Part shown: positions 36,960-47,001 of the stretch, piece by piece
How positions within the stretch are numbered: position 1 is the stretch's first letter
Layout: each line of letters begins with the position of its first letter
Origin: Brucella pseudogrignonensis
Lineage (GTDB): Bacteria; Pseudomonadota; Alphaproteobacteria; Rhizobiales; Rhizobiaceae
DNA: 64,000 nt
Reading direction: 5' to 3'
Assembly: GCF_002252525.1 (NCBI RefSeq)
Contig: NZ_NNRM01000006.1
Location: forward strand, 62,001-126,000
Program-made: the position numbers and the translations under genes
Notes under the pieces: model-generated
The model's database searches: none
What the model saw: only the letters and a program-made list of their open reading frames with translations
What the model was told of the DNA's origin: nothing

Positions 36960-36975
36960 TGGAATTATAATTCCA
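36960..36975. promoter_or_regulatory. Candidate IolR-type operator (GGAA-N6-TTCC)
   Basis: TGGAATTATAATTCCA is a perfect 16-base palindrome midway between the divergent binding-protein and dehydrogenase genes. It fits GGAA-N6-TTCC, the published consensus for the RpiR-family repressor IolR of Sinorhizobium meliloti, which controls inositol genes. Whether such a regulator exists in this strain cannot be seen here. Confidence 0.45.
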
Positions 36976-37047
36976 TTTCTGTTAGCTCATGTCAATCACA
37001 TAAGCAGCAGTCAAAATGCACATGCAATTTAGCTCTGGGAGGAGAGA

Positions 37048-38163
37048 ATGGCAGTTGTAGCAGGCCTGATCGGCTCGGGTTTCATGGGCAAAACTCATGC
37101 TCTCGCCCTTGCGAATGTAAACCGGATTTTCGACCTGCCGATTACGGTCGAGCTTCACACATTGGCCGATGTGGACGAGAAAACCGCCTCACGCGCAGCG
37201 TGTCAGCTTGGCTTTGCTCATTCCACAGGCAATTGGCGTGACCTGATCGCCAATCCGGCCATCAATCTGATCGATATCACCACCCCAAATCGCTTTCATA
37301 AAGAAATGGCGCTTGCAGCCATTGATGCAGGCAAGCACGTCTACTGTGAAAAGCCATTAGCTCCAACTGCCGCCGAATGCCTTGAAATGACACTCGCTGC
37401 CGAACGGAAGGGCATTCAAACCGCCGTCGGATTCAATTACCTCAAGAACCCGATGATTAAGCTCGCTAGAGAAATCATTGAGAGCGGTGAAATTGGCAAA
37501 GTCAGAAATTTTCGCGGCATCCATGCCGAAGACTTCATGGCCGACCATCGAATTCCTTGGTCATGGCGACTTGATCCGGCAGGCGGTGGTGGCGCACTTG
37601 CCGATATAGGCAGCCATATCATTGCCGCGGCACGCTATCTGGTTGGTCCGGTTGCCGAGGTGATGGGCAAAAGCGTGACAGCAATTGTAGAGCGTCCCGA
37701 CCACAACAACCCGTCGCAGATGAAAGCAGTCGAAGTGGATGATATCTGCCATGCTTTTCTATCGTTCGAGAATGGCGCAACCGGCACTATCGAAGCGAAC
37801 TGGCTCGCCAGTGGCCGCAAAATGCAACATGATTTTGAGATATCGGGCTCAAAGGGCTCGATCTTTTTCTCGCAAGAGCGCTTCAACGAACTCGACCTAT
37901 TCCTTTTCTCTGACAAGAAAGGGCAACAGGGTTTCCGCAAGATCTTCGCAGGCCCAGACCACGAGCCTTATGGCGCGTTTTGCGTGGCTGGCGGGCATCA
38001 GATTGGCTTCAATGATCTGAAAACGATTGAGGTGCGCGACTTCCTGTTAAGTATTGCAGGACAGAATACAGGTCACGCCGATTTCCGCGAAGGCTATGAG
38101 GTGCAAAAAACTATCGAAGCCATCTACGTATCCAGCCGCGAGCGGCAGTGGAAACCAATATAA
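37048..38163 (+). CDS. Gfo/Idh/MocA-family oxidoreductase
   Basis: A 371-residue NAD(P)-dependent dehydrogenase. The Rossmann motif GSGFMGKTHA is near residue 7, the catalytic EKPLAPTAAEC has its lysine at residue 102, and the C-terminal alpha/beta substrate domain has GGGGALADIGSHIIAAARYL. Members oxidise inositols, glucose-fructose derivatives or amino sugars. GGGAGGAG precedes the ATG. It diverges from the sugar ABC/SDR operon, and the two together probably make up one uptake-and-oxidation pathway. Its stop codon is separated by one base from the convergent btuD stop codon, with no terminator between. Confidence 0.92.
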   Translation: MAVVAGLIGSGFMGKTHALALANVNRIFDLPITVELHTLADVDEKTASRAACQLGFAHSTGNWRDLIANPAINLIDITTPNRFHKEMALAAIDAGKHVYCEKPLAPTAAECLEMTLAAERKGIQTAVGFNYLKNPMIKLAREIIESGEIGKVRNFRGIHAEDFMADHRIPWSWRLDPAGGGGALADIGSHIIAAARYLVGPVAEVMGKSVTAIVERPDHNNPSQMKAVEVDDICHAFLSFENGATGTIEANWLASGRKMQHDFEISGSKGSIFFSQERFNELDLFLFSDKKGQQGFRKIFAGPDHEPYGAFCVAGGHQIGFNDLKTIEVRDFLLSIAGQNTGHADFREGYEVQKTIEAIYVSSRERQWKPI

Positions 38164-38164
38164 T

Positions 38165-38938
38165 CTACCGAAAGTGCTTACGCGTATGCAGGATGAATTC
38201 GTGCTCGATCTTCATCAGCTGCGCGTCGATGCCATAGACCTCTTTCAGGAGCGCTGGATTGAGCACCTCTTCCGGCGCACCATCGGCGACGAGCCGACCC
38301 TGATTAAGCACAATCAGCCGGGTGCAATATTTCGCGGCCAGTCCAAGATCGTGCAGCGAGGCGATCACCGTCTTCTTCTCGATTGCCAAACCGGCAAAAA
38401 GCTCCATCAATTCCAGCTGATGGGCCGGATCAAGCCCAGCTACAGGCTCGTCAGCCATAATGATCGGCGTATTCTGTGCCAATACCCGCGCGATCAAGGC
38501 GCGCGCTCTTTCACCGCCCGATAGCTCGTTAGCAGGACGTGACGCAAGTTCAGCCACACCCATGCGCTGCATGGCAGTCTCGATCACAGTTTCATCGTCA
38601 CGGTCCAGTCCTGCAAACACAGGCTTCAGTGCTGACCGCCCAAGCGATACCAGCATCCTAACTGTTACCGGCCATGCAACATCGCGTTCCTGCGGCAGAT
38701 AAGCGATGATCTTGGCGCGATCCGCAACATGCATTCTTCGGAGGTCCGAGCCATCCAGCAGAATTACACCGGTCGAAGACGTAAGGCCCAAAAGCGCACG
38801 CAGCAGCGTGGTCTTACCTGCACCATTTGGACCTATCAGCCCGATAAACTCACCTTCACCTGCCTCGAAACCGACAGCTTCAAGCACCGCTTTGCGCCCC
38901 AGCGAGACATCAAGATTGTGGACTGAAAGAGTGCTCAC
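38165..38938 (-). CDS. btuD: Vitamin B12 ABC transporter ATPase BtuD
   Basis: A 257-residue FecE/BtuD-type ATPase. Motifs are Walker A GPNGAGKTT near residue 37, signature ELSGGERARA, Walker B IIMADEPVAGLD and the switch histidine in ASLHD. It hydrolyses ATP for BtuC-mediated import. GTG at 38938 was chosen because it overlaps the btuC stop in a GTGA arrangement and has GGAGG nine bases ahead; a longer start would overlap btuC by 37 bases. It is last in the riboswitch-controlled btuB-F-C-D operon. The alternative reading as a siderophore ATPase is less likely given the riboswitch. Confidence 0.88.
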   Translation of the reverse strand: MSTLSVHNLDVSLGRKAVLEAVGFEAGEGEFIGLIGPNGAGKTTLLRALLGLTSSTGVILLDGSDLRRMHVADRAKIIAYLPQERDVAWPVTVRMLVSLGRSALKPVFAGLDRDDETVIETAMQRMGVAELASRPANELSGGERARALIARVLAQNTPIIMADEPVAGLDPAHQLELMELFAGLAIEKKTVIASLHDLGLAAKYCTRLIVLNQGRLVADGAPEEVLNPALLKEVYGIDAQLMKIEHEFILHTRKHFR

Positions 38939-39936
38939 ACCAGCCGCCTCCGATATTTGAAGACAAGCCATAGGAAGAATGGGGCGCCAATGATTGCCGT
39001 TAACACTCCGAGCTTTAATTCGCGCCCCGGCATAATCACTCTCACCAGCACGTCGGCAGCCAACAGAAGGGCGGCACCGCCAAACGCACTGGCAACAAGC
39101 AGACGTGACGGTCGCGAACCGACCAGCGGGCGCAACAGATGTGGCACTACAAGCCCTACAAAACCGATTGCTCCCGCAACCGCAGTCGATGCGCCAACGG
39201 AAGCTGCAGTGCCAAGGACAGCGAGAATCTGAACGCGCGAGAGATTGACGCCCATGCTGGCCGCGGCATCCGATCCCAAGGTTAGGCTATCAAGCGCACG
39301 CCCCAGTGAAAACAACATCGCCCAACCGATCAGAATAAAGGGTGCGGCAAGCCACACATGCGTCATCGACCGATCGGCAAGAGAACCCAGCATCCAGAAC
39401 ACTATTTCCATGGCAGCGAATGGATTAGGCGACAGATTAAGCGCCAGTGCCGTCATCGCCCCGGCGAGACTGGCGACGGCAACACCTGCCAGAATGACAG
39501 TCAGTGTTCCGGCGTGACGCCCCGCCAGCGTCTTGACGAGAAAGACCGACACAAACGCGCCGACCAGCGCCAGCAACGGCAAAGCCAACGGGAAAACCTG
39601 CGACAGCCCCGTATAAATCGCAATCACCGCACCTAGCGAGGCCGAAGAACTCACGCCAAGCAGCCCTGGCTCGGCCAGCGGATTGCGCAGATAGCCCTGA
39701 AGAGCAGCACCTGAAAGGCCTAGCGAAGCACCAATTAGCAAGGCAAGCAAAGCGCGCGGCAGCCGGATTTCGCGCATAACCAACACGATCACATCCCCCT
39801 GCCCGGCAAATAGCGCCCGAATGCTCTCACCCACACTGATGGATGCCGGACCAACCAACAGCGAAAGCGCAAATAGCACCAGAACCATCAAGCCAAGAAC
39901 AACAAGCAGGAGATAAAAACGACCAGTTTCAGTCAC
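38935..39936 (-). CDS. btuC: Vitamin B12 ABC transporter permease BtuC
   Basis: A 333-residue FecCD/BtuC-type permease with about ten hydrophobic segments. GVSSSASLGAVIAIYTGLSQ, near residue 105, and GAIGFVGLVVPHLLRPLVG, near residue 250, are diagnostic. It forms the inner-membrane channel for cobalamin with BtuD. GTG at 39936 was chosen because it overlaps the btuF stop and GGAGG sits six bases before. A start 17 codons earlier would lie within btuF and add a basic stretch. Confidence 0.9.
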   Translation of the reverse strand: MTETGRFYLLLVVLGLMVLVLFALSLLVGPASISVGESIRALFAGQGDVIVLVMREIRLPRALLALLIGASLGLSGAALQGYLRNPLAEPGLLGVSSSASLGAVIAIYTGLSQVFPLALPLLALVGAFVSVFLVKTLAGRHAGTLTVILAGVAVASLAGAMTALALNLSPNPFAAMEIVFWMLGSLADRSMTHVWLAAPFILIGWAMLFSLGRALDSLTLGSDAAASMGVNLSRVQILAVLGTAASVGASTAVAGAIGFVGLVVPHLLRPLVGSRPSRLLVASAFGGAALLLAADVLVRVIMPGRELKLGVLTAIIGAPFFLWLVFKYRRRLV

Positions 39937-40777
39937 GCGCAGCCTCCGCGAGCTTCGCAACAGCTTCAACGCTGAACGGCCCGCCACATACTGTCAGATT
40001 GTCGTTGAGCGCCACGCTTCGCGTGTGCCCTTCGAGCGCGCGCAATGCCGGATGCTCGAAATTCTCAAAGGCCAGTGCGGGCGGTCGTCCCCGCGATCCG
40101 CGCAACAAAATATCAGGCTTTTCCATAACCAGCATTTCCAGCGGCAGCATAGCTGAACCACGAACACCCGCCTTATCGGCGATATTATCAAGCCCGGCCA
40201 GACGGATTGCTTCATCAATCAGCGTGCCGCGTCCCGACGTATAACTATTCGCATAATAGAGCGCGACGGTCTGTTTATGGTCAGGCTTTTGGATTGCTGA
40301 AAGAGCCATATCCATGTCTGCAATCTGCCGAGTTGCTTCGCTTTCACGGCCGAGCAATTCGCCCATGCGCTTCATATGCGCTTTGATATCCTCAAAAGAG
40401 CGTGCAGGCGCGAATTCCTCTACCTGCACACCCAAATCCCGCAACAACCCAACCGTGGCACGCGAAGAAAACGTGCCCGCCAGCACCAGATCAGGCTTCA
40501 TGAGGAACACTTCTTCAGCCTGCCCATGGTTGATGGGCAGCTGTTTTGCTCTCTCGGTCATCACAGACAGAAGCGGGTCACGCGAGAGATACGACACCGA
40601 CTGCAGCTGAGTGGCATCTGCCAGCAGCATCGCCAGCTGATCTGTACAGACATTGATCGACACGACGTGCTTGGGCAATCCATCCGCATGAGCGGGATGA
40701 AACGCAGTCAGAAACAGGCCGGCCAAAAGGCCAAACCTGATTTTCCATAACCCGGACTGCGTTTTCATGTTGCGCAT
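39929..40777 (-). CDS. btuF: Periplasmic vitamin B12-binding protein BtuF
   Basis: A 282-residue type III (helical backbone) periplasmic binding protein. The signal peptide ends at FHPAHA. The mature part begins GLPKHVVSINVCTDQLAMLL and has LSRDPLLSV, as in BtuF and siderophore binders. It captures cobalamin and hands it to BtuCD. The first ATG at 40777 has GACGAG just ahead; an ATG three codons later is also possible. It follows btuB by four bases, so the genes are coupled. Confidence 0.85.
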   Translation of the reverse strand: MRNMKTQSGLWKIRFGLLAGLFLTAFHPAHADGLPKHVVSINVCTDQLAMLLADATQLQSVSYLSRDPLLSVMTERAKQLPINHGQAEEVFLMKPDLVLAGTFSSRATVGLLRDLGVQVEEFAPARSFEDIKAHMKRMGELLGRESEATRQIADMDMALSAIQKPDHKQTVALYYANSYTSGRGTLIDEAIRLAGLDNIADKAGVRGSAMLPLEMLVMEKPDILLRGSRGRPPALAFENFEHPALRALEGHTRSVALNDNLTVCGGPFSVEAVAKLAEAARD

Positions 40778-40781
40778 CTCG

Positions 40782-42647
40782 TCAGAAATTCCGCGTCAGC
40801 CCGATATTAAAGCTGCGCCCCGGTGCATTATAGCCGGACGTTGTCTGGTAATCCTTGTCGAAAATATTCTCTACCGAAAGCTTCATCTGCGATTGTGTGT
40901 CGATGTTATACAGCGCGATGAAATCAGCCGTCACATAAGGATCAAGCTTCTTGGTATTCGCGGCAGTTGTGTAGCGCGAACCACCGTAAAGCAACCGAGC
41001 CGTTAGATCGAGCTTGTCGATAGGCTTGAAATTCACTTCAGCTGTCGCCTTCAACCGCTCGCGATATGGCAAATCTTTATCAGTATCTTCATCAATTGGC
41101 TTTTTGAGGTCGAGTGATCCTTTTACCGCCCAAGTTTCGTTGAAGCGATGAGATAGCGCCGCTTCGAAACCCGTCACTTCTGCACGCGCGATATTGTAAG
41201 GCAGATAGGATGGTGCCGTGCTCATGATCGCATCACGTAGCCATGTCTTATAGAAAGCCAAATCGAGACTTGTATCGGCTGTTGCTTGCCAGTTCAAACC
41301 AATCTCATACGAGCGGGATTTTTCCGGCTGCAGATCGGCATTCGCAAAGCCGGGATAGTAAAGCTCATTAAAGGTCGGCGCACGGAAGCCAGTGCCAAAC
41401 GAAGAACGCAGCACGAGATCAGGCAGGATTTCGTAGCTCGCGCCGAGATTATAGGTGACCACGTCACCAAACTGCTCATTATAATCGTAGCGCACACCGC
41501 CATCAAAGCGCAGCGCATCATATTCGAGCGAGTATTGCCCGAATACCGCAGCCAGATCACGACTGGTTTTGGCATATTCGGTCGTAGCGCTGACTTCCTC
41601 GCGGTAAGCTTCAACGCCACCGGTCACCACATGCGAAACATTGCCCGTTTCAAACTGCTTTTCCGTCGAGGCAAAGATGCCATAGCGCTTGGTTTCAAAC
41701 AGATCAGACCCGCTAACCCCCTTACGGAAATTTCGGCTGTGATCTAGACCAGAGCTGAACTCGATCGTCGAAGACCAATCAGCGGTGTGATCGATACGCG
41801 CACCCAACTTGCCGCTAAATGCTGTTGTATACGCTTCATTAGCAGACGGGGCTTTGGCATCATATTGATTGCGGCCGCGGCTCAGGAGGCCATCAGTATA
41901 AATCTTCCCCCAATCAAAATCCTTCGACAGCGAGAAGTTAAACGAACCCTGTAGAAAACCATCACGATCAGGCTCATAGCCAAAGGAATCTGGTGTCGTA
42001 AAATTATATCCCTGTGTGCCTGTGACAGCGGCACCAAAGGCATAATCAATGCCGTCCTTGCTGCGTCCCTGAAGCGAACCGGACGCATAACCGCCCCATG
42101 GATGCGTAACCCCCGTTGTCAGACTTCCGCAGTAGGAGCGCTCCCCGCAGGCTCCACCCTGCTTTGTGATGATATTAATCACACCACCCATCGCATCCGC
42201 ACCATATTGCGAGGAATGCGCGCCTTTCGCGATTTCAATACGATCAATTGAACTCAGTGGAATATTGGAAAGCGCTGTTGCTCCGGTCGTTGCTGATGCG
42301 GTTCGCACACCGTTGACGAGAACAACCGTCTGTTTTGACGACATACCGCGAATGTAGAGATTGGAAGACGATCCCTGCCCGCCATTGGTGGTAATCGAAA
42401 TTCCCGGATAGTACTGAAGAAGCGATTGCAAATCAGGCGCTGCTGATCGGTCGATTTCCTCCCGATCAATGACCGTGACGGACGATGTGGAGCGCTGCAA
42501 AGACGTTGCACGCCTCAACGGTGTGACGACAATCGTATCAAGCACAACGCCATCCTGCACGCTCGCCTTCGTCTGAGCGAATACGTCGAGCGGCGTAACC
42601 ACCAGAACGGTGGATGCGAGATATGCCGATAGTTTGAGAATATGCAT
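40782..42647 (-). CDS. btuB: TonB-dependent vitamin B12 receptor BtuB
   Basis: A 621-residue outer-membrane receptor. The signal peptide ends at DVFA and the TonB box is DTIVVTPLRR. The plug domain (residues about 55-165) has RGMSSKQTVVLVNGVR and GAHSSQYGADAMGGVINI. A 22-strand barrel follows, ending in a terminal phenylalanine (FNIGLTRNF), the usual outer-membrane signal. It moves cobalamin across the outer membrane with energy from TonB-ExbBD. The cobalamin riboswitch upstream makes the substrate assignment strong. Confidence 0.93.
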   Translation of the reverse strand: MHILKLSAYLASTVLVVTPLDVFAQTKASVQDGVVLDTIVVTPLRRATSLQRSTSSVTVIDREEIDRSAAPDLQSLLQYYPGISITTNGGQGSSSNLYIRGMSSKQTVVLVNGVRTASATTGATALSNIPLSSIDRIEIAKGAHSSQYGADAMGGVINIITKQGGACGERSYCGSLTTGVTHPWGGYASGSLQGRSKDGIDYAFGAAVTGTQGYNFTTPDSFGYEPDRDGFLQGSFNFSLSKDFDWGKIYTDGLLSRGRNQYDAKAPSANEAYTTAFSGKLGARIDHTADWSSTIEFSSGLDHSRNFRKGVSGSDLFETKRYGIFASTEKQFETGNVSHVVTGGVEAYREEVSATTEYAKTSRDLAAVFGQYSLEYDALRFDGGVRYDYNEQFGDVVTYNLGASYEILPDLVLRSSFGTGFRAPTFNELYYPGFANADLQPEKSRSYEIGLNWQATADTSLDLAFYKTWLRDAIMSTAPSYLPYNIARAEVTGFEAALSHRFNETWAVKGSLDLKKPIDEDTDKDLPYRERLKATAEVNFKPIDKLDLTARLLYGGSRYTTAANTKKLDPYVTADFIALYNIDTQSQMKLSVENIFDKDYQTTSGYNAPGRSFNIGLTRNF

Positions 42648-42789
42648 TATTTCTACTTCCTGCGTGCAAGCCTTGCTTCACCGCAGGTGTCAGAAATCAG
42701 GGCGGAAGCGCCTTGTCTTTGTCCCACGGCAACATTTCACAATGTCACCGCTACGGACGGCCGCGACTGGACACCCCTCGTGTCAGCCA

Positions 42790-43020
42790 TGGGTGACTGG
42801 ATACGGCAGGTCTCCTGACTTCCGGGTCTTCATCGGTCCTCCGCCTTCCCGAACGTGAATATTCAGTGGCTATGATCGCAACTTACGATCATGGGAGGAT
42901 GACTCGCCGGTCACAGTTGCGGGGGCAGTCTCGGTCTCAGCTCTTCAAATGAGCCTCACCGTGTTCCCTTTTCATCCATCCTTGCGGACAGAACCGTTTC
43001 CTGTGGCGAGCGATAGCAAG
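42790..43020 (-). promoter_or_regulatory. Cobalamin riboswitch
   Basis: Read on the reverse strand, the region holds the elements of the B12 aptamer in order: AAAAGGGAACACGGTGAGG, then CTGCCCCCGCAACTGT, then GCCACTG, then CGGGAAGGCGG, and finally the B12 box with GAAGACCCGGAAGTCAGG and AGACCTGCCG. It lies about 145 bases before btuB. A downstream hairpin around 42766-42800 (CACCC/GGGGTG) may form the switch that blocks expression when adenosylcobalamin binds. Confidence 0.95.
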
Positions 43021-43052
43021 GGGATGGCAGATTATCAACTGCAACAATGTGC

Positions 43053-43090
43053 CCCATCTGAATCACATTCAGAACCAATTGATTCAGATG
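43053..43090. terminator. Long hairpin between the btuB leader and the yhhJ-like gene
   Basis: CCATCTGAATC 43053-43063 pairs with GATTCAGATGG 43080-43090. It lies just after the last gene of the rbbA operon on the reverse strand. No T-run follows, so its role as a terminator is unproven. Confidence 0.4.
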
Positions 43091-43109
43091 GTTGAACTGT
43101 ATGGATTTT

Positions 43110-44222
43110 TCATCTCAGGAAGTCGCGGAAACGACGCAGTGCAAAGAAGAAAAGAACGCTTCCGATTACAATCATGGCCAGCAATTGCGGCCACACGACA
43201 TTGAGTCCAGCACCGCGGAACAGCACCGATTGAGCGAGCATCACGAAATGCGTATTGGGTGCCGCCAGCATGATGTTCTGAATGATCTCCGGCATACTTT
43301 CGCGCGGCGTTGTACCACCCGAGAGAACCTGTAGTGGTAGCAGAACCAGCATCAGGAGAAGCCCGAACTGAGGCATAGAACCAGCAATCGTTGCTAGGAA
43401 AATGCCAAGGCTCGTGGTCGCGAAAAGCTGTAATGCAGCACCCGCTAAAAACAGCGTCAGCGAACCATTGATCGGCACCGCGAGAATGCCCTGCACAACA
43501 ACAACCAGTGAAAAGGCAGTCGCCACCAGCACCACCATCCCCATTGACCAGACCTTAGAGACCATGATCTCAAGTGGCGTCACCGGCATGACCAGCAGAT
43601 GTTCGATTGTGCCATGTTCGCGCTCGCGGATGAGAGCTGCGCCCGTCAGAATGATCGAAAGCATAGTTACCGATGAAATGACATTGGTGATCGCACCGAA
43701 CCAGCCTTTGTTCAGATCCTGATTGAAGCGCGCACGTAGGTTAAGTCCAACCGGTGTTTGCGTCTCCCCGCGATAGCGATTAACAAACTCATTCACTTCG
43801 CTCGAAACAATCGACTGCACGTAACCGCCGCCGGTAAAGGCCTGACTCATGCGCGTTGCATCGACATTCAGCTGAATCGTTGGCGAACGCCCGGCAAGCA
43901 GATCGCGCTGAAAATTCGGCGGGATATTGAGCGCAAAGGTATCGAGGCCAGAATCCATCCGTTTATCCATCTCATGAGATGAGATGAGCTTTGGCGGCAC
44001 AAAATACGGCGGATAAAACGCAGTCGTGATGCGACCCGAAACCGGTGACTGATCCTCATCAACGATTGCGATTGCCGCATTGTTGAGATTTTCCGGCATA
44101 GCCTTTGCAGCGGTATAGATCGCAAGTGTGAAGGCATAGACGATAAGCAGCAGAAGCATCGGATCACGCGCCAGTCCGCGCAGTTCCTTGACGCCAAGCT
44201 GGAATATATTGGAAATCCGCAT
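43110..44222 (-). CDS. ABC-2-type permease (YhhJ-like)
   Basis: A 370-residue ABC exporter permease with one N-terminal membrane segment, a large periplasmic domain (residues about 45-170) and five or six C-terminal segments, the ABC2_membrane_3 layout. REREHGTIEHLLVMPVTPLE is the typical cytoplasmic loop. It corresponds to YhhJ of the yhiI-rbbA-yhhJ exporter. The ATG at 44222 lies one base after the rbbA stop codon, giving coupled translation. It is last in the operon. Confidence 0.88.
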   Translation of the reverse strand: MRISNIFQLGVKELRGLARDPMLLLLIVYAFTLAIYTAAKAMPENLNNAAIAIVDEDQSPVSGRITTAFYPPYFVPPKLISSHEMDKRMDSGLDTFALNIPPNFQRDLLAGRSPTIQLNVDATRMSQAFTGGGYVQSIVSSEVNEFVNRYRGETQTPVGLNLRARFNQDLNKGWFGAITNVISSVTMLSIILTGAALIREREHGTIEHLLVMPVTPLEIMVSKVWSMGMVVLVATAFSLVVVVQGILAVPINGSLTLFLAGAALQLFATTSLGIFLATIAGSMPQFGLLLMLVLLPLQVLSGGTTPRESMPEIIQNIMLAAPNTHFVMLAQSVLFRGAGLNVVWPQLLAMIVIGSVLFFFALRRFRDFLR

Positions 44223-44223
44223 C

Positions 44224-47001
44224 TCAGCCCGCCTGCTTCTTGAGAAGTACAATGCCGAGAACGGTAAGAACCGGTATGGCAATCAGCAGCGGCAGGAATG
44301 ATCCGGCGAGATCGGAGAAATCGAGCGCCTTTGAGAAAGTCCCGCGCGAGATCGTCACGAAATAGGTCGTCGGATAAATCTTGCCGATAAACGCACCTGC
44401 CCCCTGCAAAGACGAGACCGGATCGATAATGCCAGAATATTGCACTGCGGGAATGAGTGTCAGCAATGCAGTGCCGAAGATCGCCGCAATCTGGCTATTG
44501 ATAAAGGTTGAGATCACCAAGCCCATGCCGGTCGTAATGATGACATAGAGAAGCGCCGCCGTGGCATAGGTCAGGAAACTGCCTGTGAATGGCACACGGA
44601 ATATGAAAACAGCAAAGGCCGTCAGCATCAGGAAGTTGAGAAAAGCAAGCGCGATATAGGGCAGCTGTTTGCCTAGCAAAAACTCGAACTTAGTCACCGG
44701 CGTCACATAGAAATTTATGATGGAGCCAAGTTCTTTTTCACGTACAACGCTCAGAACCGCCAACATTGCAGGGATCATCAGCAGAAGCAGCGGGATAACT
44801 GCTGGCACCATGGCCACAAGGCTCTGGACGTCCGGATTATAACGATAACGAATTTCCAGATTGAAGTTGCCGACAGTGGCGTTGCTTCCATATAGCTCGC
44901 GCGCTTTTTGTGTCAGCCAATTGGCATGCATTCCCTGAACGTAACCACGCACGGTTTCCGCTCGCGTCGGCATGGCGCCATCGATCCAGGCACCAATTTC
45001 GACGGGACGACCACGCGCGACATTGCTGCCGAAATTCGGCGGGATCTCAATTGCCAGGCTGATTTCACCTTCGCGCATACGCCGATCAAGGTCGTCATAA
45101 TCGGTAATGGGTGCTTTTTCGGTGAAATACCGGGAACCAGCAAGTTGCTGCGTGTAATCCCGACTGATCGTCGTATCGTCACGATCCAGGACAGCGAATG
45201 TAAGATCCTCGACATCAAGATTGATACCATAGCCGATAACGAACATCAGGATCACAGTGCCCAGAATGGCCAATGTCGCCCGGATCGGATCGCGTTTCAA
45301 CTCCAGCGCTTCGCGGCGTGAGAAAGCCAACATTCGCCGAGGATTTGGCAACCAGCCCGCGCGGGCCGTCGTGCTTTTCTCAACCTTTTCAGGCTGAATC
45401 TTCACCGCCTCTTGAACGGCTTTCTCAGGCGCTGTTTCGCCAATTGCTTCTTCGAGATATGCGATGAAAGCGTCTTCAAGTGTTGCTGCATTACGGCTTG
45501 CGGTAATGGCTTTTGGCGTATCGCTGATCAACACCTTACCAGCATGCATCAAGGAAATGCGATCACACAGTTCCGCTTCATTCATGAAATGGGTCGACAC
45601 GAAAATCGTGACATTGTCGTTGCGCGAAAGATCGGCAAGGATTTGCCAGAACGCATCGCGCGCAACTGGATCAACGCCTGAAGTTGGCTCATCGAGAATA
45701 AGAATATCCGGCGAATGGATCAGCGCGACAGCCAGCGACAGGCGCTGGCGGATGCCGAGCGGCATCGAGTCGGGAAGATCATCCATAACGCCAGCCAAAT
45801 CAAACCTTTGGGACAGTTCCGTGATTCTGCGCTTGGTATCTTCTTCCGCCATGCCAAACAGCTTGGCGTGAAGCTCCAGATTTTGATGAACTGTCAGTTC
45901 GGAATAGAGCGAAAACGCCTGCGACATGTAACCAACATGACGGCGTATATCGATATCCTTTGGGTCGACTTCGCGTCCAAACAGCCTTGCCGTGCCTTCG
46001 CTTGCAGGCAACAAGCCGGTCAAGACCTTCATCGTCGTGGATTTGCCGCAACCGTTAGAGCCGAGGAAGCCGAAAATCTCGCCGCGCGGAATACGGAAAC
46101 TAACATTGTCGACGGCAGTGAAATTGCCAAATCGCACCGTGACATGCTCGGCTTCGATAGCGATGCCGCTATCTGCCTGCGCATTGCGCGGTGGCATTAC
46201 TACTTCGCTGTGCCCTTGCCGAAGCTCCTCCGGCAAAAGCGCGATAAAGGCCGCATCGAGATTAGGCGTCTGGGTTTTCTCAAGCAGTTCCTGGGGTGTG
46301 CCGGTTGCAAGAATCTGGCCATCATTCATCGCAACCAGCCAGTCGAAGCGTTCGGCTTCCTCCATATAGGCCGTGGCCACAATAACGCTCATCCCCGGAC
46401 GATCTTTGCGGATATCGTCGATCAGTTCCCAAAACTGACGCCGTGATAAAGGATCAACGCCCGTTGTCGGCTCATCAAGGATCAGCAAATCAGGATCATG
46501 GATCAGTGAGCAGCAAAGACTTGTCTTCTGCTTCATGCCACCCGAAAGCTTACCAGCCGGGCGATCAGCAAAAGGCGACATGCCCGTTCGCGCCAGAAGA
46601 TCAGCAATACGGCGCTCGCGCTCGTGCTTATCGTGACCAAACAGTCGTCCGAAAAACTCAATATTCTCGAACACGGAAAGCGTCGGATACAGATTCTTTC
46701 CCAAGCCTTGAGGCATATAGGCGATGCGCGGGAATGCCGACTGGCGATGACGCTTGTCGGCAATATCGCCGCCGAGCACTTCAATCCTGCCCTTCTGCAT
46801 AACGCGAGCGCCAGCAATCAGCGACAGAAGGCTCGACTTTCCAACGCCGTCAGGCCCAATCAGCCCGACCATGCAGCCGGCAGGCACCTCGAGCGAAACA
46901 TCGCGCAATGCTTCAGTTGATCCATAGGACAGCTTCACGCTATCTGCGCGAACGACAAAGCTGTCGTCGCCCACGCCAGCCTTTATCGAAGCCCCACTCA
47001 T
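44224..47001 (-). CDS. RbbA-like fused ABC ATPase/permease
   Basis: A 925-residue protein with two ATPase domains then a membrane domain. Domain 1 has Walker [10 protein letters not shown], signature LSGGMKQKT and Walker [13 protein letters not shown]. Domain 2 has GSNGCGKST, a degenerate signature PLGIRQRLS and [12 protein letters not shown]. The last about 370 residues form an ABC2 permease ([17 protein letters not shown]). E. coli RbbA has this architecture and copurifies with ribosomes, but the operon with an HlyD and a YhhJ protein points to export. The ATG at 47001 overlaps the upstream stop as ATGA. Confidence 0.9.
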   Translation of the reverse strand: MSGASIKAGVGDDSFVVRADSVKLSYGSTEALRDVSLEVPAGCMVGLIGPDGVGKSSLLSLIAGARVMQKGRIEVLGGDIADKRHRQSAFPRIAYMPQGLGKNLYPTLSVFENIEFFGRLFGHDKHERERRIADLLARTGMSPFADRPAGKLSGGMKQKTSLCCSLIHDPDLLILDEPTTGVDPLSRRQFWELIDDIRKDRPGMSVIVATAYMEEAERFDWLVAMNDGQILATGTPQELLEKTQTPNLDAAFIALLPEELRQGHSEVVMPPRNAQADSGIAIEAEHVTVRFGNFTAVDNVSFRIPRGEIFGFLGSNGCGKSTTMKVLTGLLPASEGTARLFGREVDPKDIDIRRHVGYMSQAFSLYSELTVHQNLELHAKLFGMAEEDTKRRITELSQRFDLAGVMDDLPDSMPLGIRQRLSLAVALIHSPDILILDEPTSGVDPVARDAFWQILADLSRNDNVTIFVSTHFMNEAELCDRISLMHAGKVLISDTPKAITASRNAATLEDAFIAYLEEAIGETAPEKAVQEAVKIQPEKVEKSTTARAGWLPNPRRMLAFSRREALELKRDPIRATLAILGTVILMFVIGYGINLDVEDLTFAVLDRDDTTISRDYTQQLAGSRYFTEKAPITDYDDLDRRMREGEISLAIEIPPNFGSNVARGRPVEIGAWIDGAMPTRAETVRGYVQGMHANWLTQKARELYGSNATVGNFNLEIRYRYNPDVQSLVAMVPAVIPLLLLMIPAMLAVLSVVREKELGSIINFYVTPVTKFEFLLGKQLPYIALAFLNFLMLTAFAVFIFRVPFTGSFLTYATAALLYVIITTGMGLVISTFINSQIAAIFGTALLTLIPAVQYSGIIDPVSSLQGAGAFIGKIYPTTYFVTISRGTFSKALDFSDLAGSFLPLLIAIPVLTVLGIVLLKKQAG

